Of a stretch of 53,003 nucleotides of DNA, positions 51,404-53,003 are shown one piece after another (position 1 is the first letter of the stretch; each line of letters begins with the position of its first letter). The stretch is taken from assembly GCA_947172705.1 (NCBI GenBank), contig CAMWCA010000020.1:1-53003 (forward strand). The letters are read 5' to 3'. This DNA is from an uncultured Lachnospiraceae bacterium (GTDB lineage Bacteria > Bacillota > Clostridia > Lachnospirales > Lachnospiraceae). Both the position numbers and the translations under genes were made by a program. The notes beneath the pieces are model-generated. The model was given only the letters and a program-made list of their open reading frames with translations. It was not told where the DNA came from and ran no database searches.

Positions 51404-51565
51404 GTTTTCCTCCATCCCGAAGCGCTTTACGCTGAAGGGGGGCAAACGAAATATCAGATTTCGCTCTGCCATCCTGGATTTTCATTAGTATACCATATCG
51501 CAAACTACAGCCACAACCTATCTTACTTTTTGTTCATAAAATTTATTCCAGCGGTAACATACGGC

Positions 51566-52351
51566 TTAAAGATCAAACATTTGGTGTAGCAATTCTTCTA
51601 AATCTTGATGTTCATAACATGCGATCTCAATATGCCGCCCCTGAATCTCCAATACAGCTACTTGATCTACCTGCGTCACATACAAAACTTCATTTTCTTC
51701 ATATAGTGTCCCCGTGCTTTCCAGATATTCCCTGGTACTATCATCCATCTCAGTTCTTGGAAATCCCCGCTTTATTTTATATGTCTTTGCCATTCCAAAA
51801 GGTGTTTCTACTCCTCCCATCTCTGTTGTTTCAATTATTTTTCTGTAAGAATCAAAATATTCCTTTTCTTTATCATCTGTACATTCAAAGTAATTAAAAT
51901 AACCATGTTCACCTTCTATCTCCAATTTACACGCAGACCCGTCAGTGAGGTCAGTGTAAAATTGTACGGGAACCCCAATATCAAGTCTATTTCCTCCAGT
52001 TAGTAAAAATTGTGCTTCATATCCTTCTGGCAAGTTAAAACCTAAAAGATCAACATAATCCTCCAAATTCTTTTGCTCGCCATAAGAATCATATACTGTA
52101 TACTCATATCCATCAAGTGGTATCGTCTCTGCTTCTTCCACATCGCTTTCCATACCACCTTCAATTTCTACGTCAGTTTCCTTTGCTGGTTCTATGCCAG
52201 CTTCTTCTACGCTTTCTTCATTTTCTATTACCTGTTCCTCCTGATATTGATTTTCCACAACAGCATCGCTCTTTTCCACACTACTCCCGTTGCATCCTGT
52301 AAAAAAAATGCACCCTATGCCAATCATCAGTATTTTCCTAATCTTTTTCAT
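51566..52351 (-). CDS. Hypothetical lipoprotein divergent from an XRE regulator
   Basis: 261 residues. The signal peptide ends in a lipobox FTGC, so Cys20 would be lipidated. An acidic linker rich in Glu and Val (about 25-80) leads to a globular domain of about 170 residues with Tyr, Glu and Asp enrichment and no recognised family. GGAAAGG lies before the ATG. A consensus promoter (TTGACA, 17 bp, TATAAT) drives it, with a palindromic operator at its -35 edge, so it is probably repressed by the neighbouring XRE protein. Function unknown. Confidence 0.75.
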   Translation of the reverse strand: MKKIRKILMIGIGCIFFTGCNGSSVEKSDAVVENQYQEEQVIENEESVEEAGIEPAKETDVEIEGGMESDVEEAETIPLDGYEYTVYDSYGEQKNLEDYVDLLGFNLPEGYEAQFLLTGGNRLDIGVPVQFYTDLTDGSACKLEIEGEHGYFNYFECTDDKEKEYFDSYRKIIETTEMGGVETPFGMAKTYKIKRGFPRTEMDDSTREYLESTGTLYEENEVLYVTQVDQVAVLEIQGRHIEIACYEHQDLEELLHQMFDL

Positions 52352-52402
52352 CTTTTTTCCTTTCCATTTTAATAAATGCTTTACTATTTTTTCCGATGAT
52401 CA

Positions 52403-52464
52403 ATTATACAAGTTTTAATGCACCATGTCAACTCTTTAGAGTATATTAACATATTCTATAGAAT
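52403..52464. promoter_or_regulatory. Lipoprotein promoter and two matching XRE operators
   Basis: On the minus strand, -35 TTGACA (52426-52431), a 17-bp spacer and -10 TATAAT (52403-52408). Two palindromes of the form AYTCTWTAGART lie at 52431-52442 (touching the -35) and 52453-52464 (part of a 16-bp perfect palindrome at 52451-52466), with centres 22 bp apart. Confidence 0.65.
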
Positions 52465-52531
52465 ATATTTCTATTAAGCGAATGTTGCTATACTATGCAT
52501 GTAGCTTGTTTTTGCTAATGGGAGTATAAGT

Positions 52532-52861
52532 ATGGATATAGATAAAGATTTTAATTTAATTGTAGGTCTGAGAATTCGTGAAGCACGCGAATCTTTGCGT
52601 CTTTCCCGGGAAAAATTCAGCGAGAAATGCGATATATCTCCCAGCTTTCTTGCAGACATTGAGCGCGGTAAAAAATGCCCTACCGCCAAAACCATTTATA
52701 AGATCTGCAATGCCTGCAACATATCCGCCGATTACATCATTTCCGGTCACAAGGCAGGCTTTAATAAAGATATCGCCCTTGAATGGTTTAACTCCTTCAA
52801 CGACGATCAATTTGAACATATTATTAATATTCTGTATGAAATCAAGCAGCTTTCAAGATAA
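52532..52861 (+). CDS. XRE-family transcriptional regulator
   Basis: 109 residues: a Cro/C1-type helix-turn-helix (about 8-65, LRIREARESLRLSREKFSEKCDISPSFLADIERGKKCPTAKTI) followed by a short helical C-terminal part (about 75-109) that could mediate dimer formation. GGGAG lies 8 bases before the ATG. It is divergent from the lipoprotein gene, and two equal palindromes between them fit it as repressor of the lipoprotein gene and itself. A hairpin directly at its stop codon may end transcription. Confidence 0.9.
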   Translation: MDIDKDFNLIVGLRIREARESLRLSREKFSEKCDISPSFLADIERGKKCPTAKTIYKICNACNISADYIISGHKAGFNKDIALEWFNSFNDDQFEHIINILYEIKQLSR

Positions 52862-52889
52862 GTAGGGATTTCCCTACTTATTTATTTTA
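52860..52889 (+). terminator. Hairpin at the XRE stop codon
   Basis: AAGTAGGGA (52860-52868) pairs with TCCCTACTT (52871-52879), followed by ATTTATTTTA. The T-run is interrupted, so termination may be partial. Confidence 0.5.
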
Positions 52890-52903
52890 GGGAGGTAAAA
52901 AGT

Positions 52904-53003
52904 ATGCCACCAAACGCCGCCGCTCTCCCCGCGCCGACTTGCCATAAAGTACTCCCCGTGGGGTGCATGAGAACAGTTCAGGGTGTCGAAACGTATCGGC
53001 ATC
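52904..53003 (+). CDS. Start of an unrecognised ORF, cut by the window edge
   Basis: ATG at 52904 follows GGAGGT with a 7-base gap, a very good ribosome site, and the frame stays open for 33 codons to the end. The product starts MPPNAAALPAPTCHKVL and has no recognisable signal or motif. The last ten bases recur at 1223-1232, hinting at a dispersed repeat rather than a unique gene. Too short to judge. Confidence 0.35.
   Translation, partial: MPPNAAALPAPTCHKVLPVGCMRTVQGVETYRH

Overview
The window looks like a chromosome segment of a gut Firmicute of the class Clostridia, most likely a Lachnospiraceae (Blautia or Ruminococcus-group type). This rests on strong AGGAGG ribosome sites, class B sortases, Rpn-type nucleases, GHKL/LytTR two-component pairs, a msm-type ABC/alpha-galactosidase locus and proteins with Listeria-Bacteroides repeats. 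The species is inference only.

Region 1-8.7 kb is chromosomal housekeeping. It holds a radical SAM DNA-repair-type gene whose 3' end is cut by the end of a group II intron, a small hypothetical gene, rarA, a membrane-anchored hypothetical, and a BlaI repressor/M56 sensor-protease operon with clear operators. The sensor carries an LCP-like extracellular domain. A Rpn-family nuclease and a PlsC-like acyltransferase follow. The radical SAM gene and rarA both have LexA-like boxes. Region 8.7-15.7 kb is an alpha-galactoside utilisation locus: GH36 alpha-galactosidase, two permeases, a binding lipoprotein, and a divergent AraC regulator with a downstream gene of unknown function.

Region 15.7-48.7 kb is a large, nearly co-directional (minus strand) cell-surface locus. 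Read in the direction of transcription it contains: an orphan LytTR response regulator; an 11.5-kb gene for a 3847-residue surface protein; a LytTR regulator/GHKL kinase pair; a chemoreceptor; a PAS-GAF-GGDEF diguanylate cyclase; a beta-helix surface protein (broken at a G7 tract) overlapping a class B sortase; and a second beta-helix surface protein that was originally overlapped by a second class B sortase. A 7.3-kb integrative mobilizable element (tyrosine integrase, Rep_trans relaxase/replication protein, FtsK-like coupling protein, cargo) has inserted in the last codons of that second surface gene. It separated the gene from its sortase and left the original C-terminal tail stranded beside srtB. 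Near-identical direct repeats lie in front of the giant gene and the second surface gene, which suggests one regulator controls both. Poly-G tracts near the 5' ends of two surface genes (G9 in frame, G7 out of frame) suggest phase variation.

Region 48.7-53 kb holds a Fic-family protein with Gln in place of the catalytic His, a remnant of an AAA ATPase, a frameshifted UDP-galactopyranose mutase, a lipoprotein divergent from an XRE regulator with two matching palindromic operators, and the start of an unrecognised ORF at the window edge. No tRNA, rRNA, CRISPR array or convincing riboswitch was seen.
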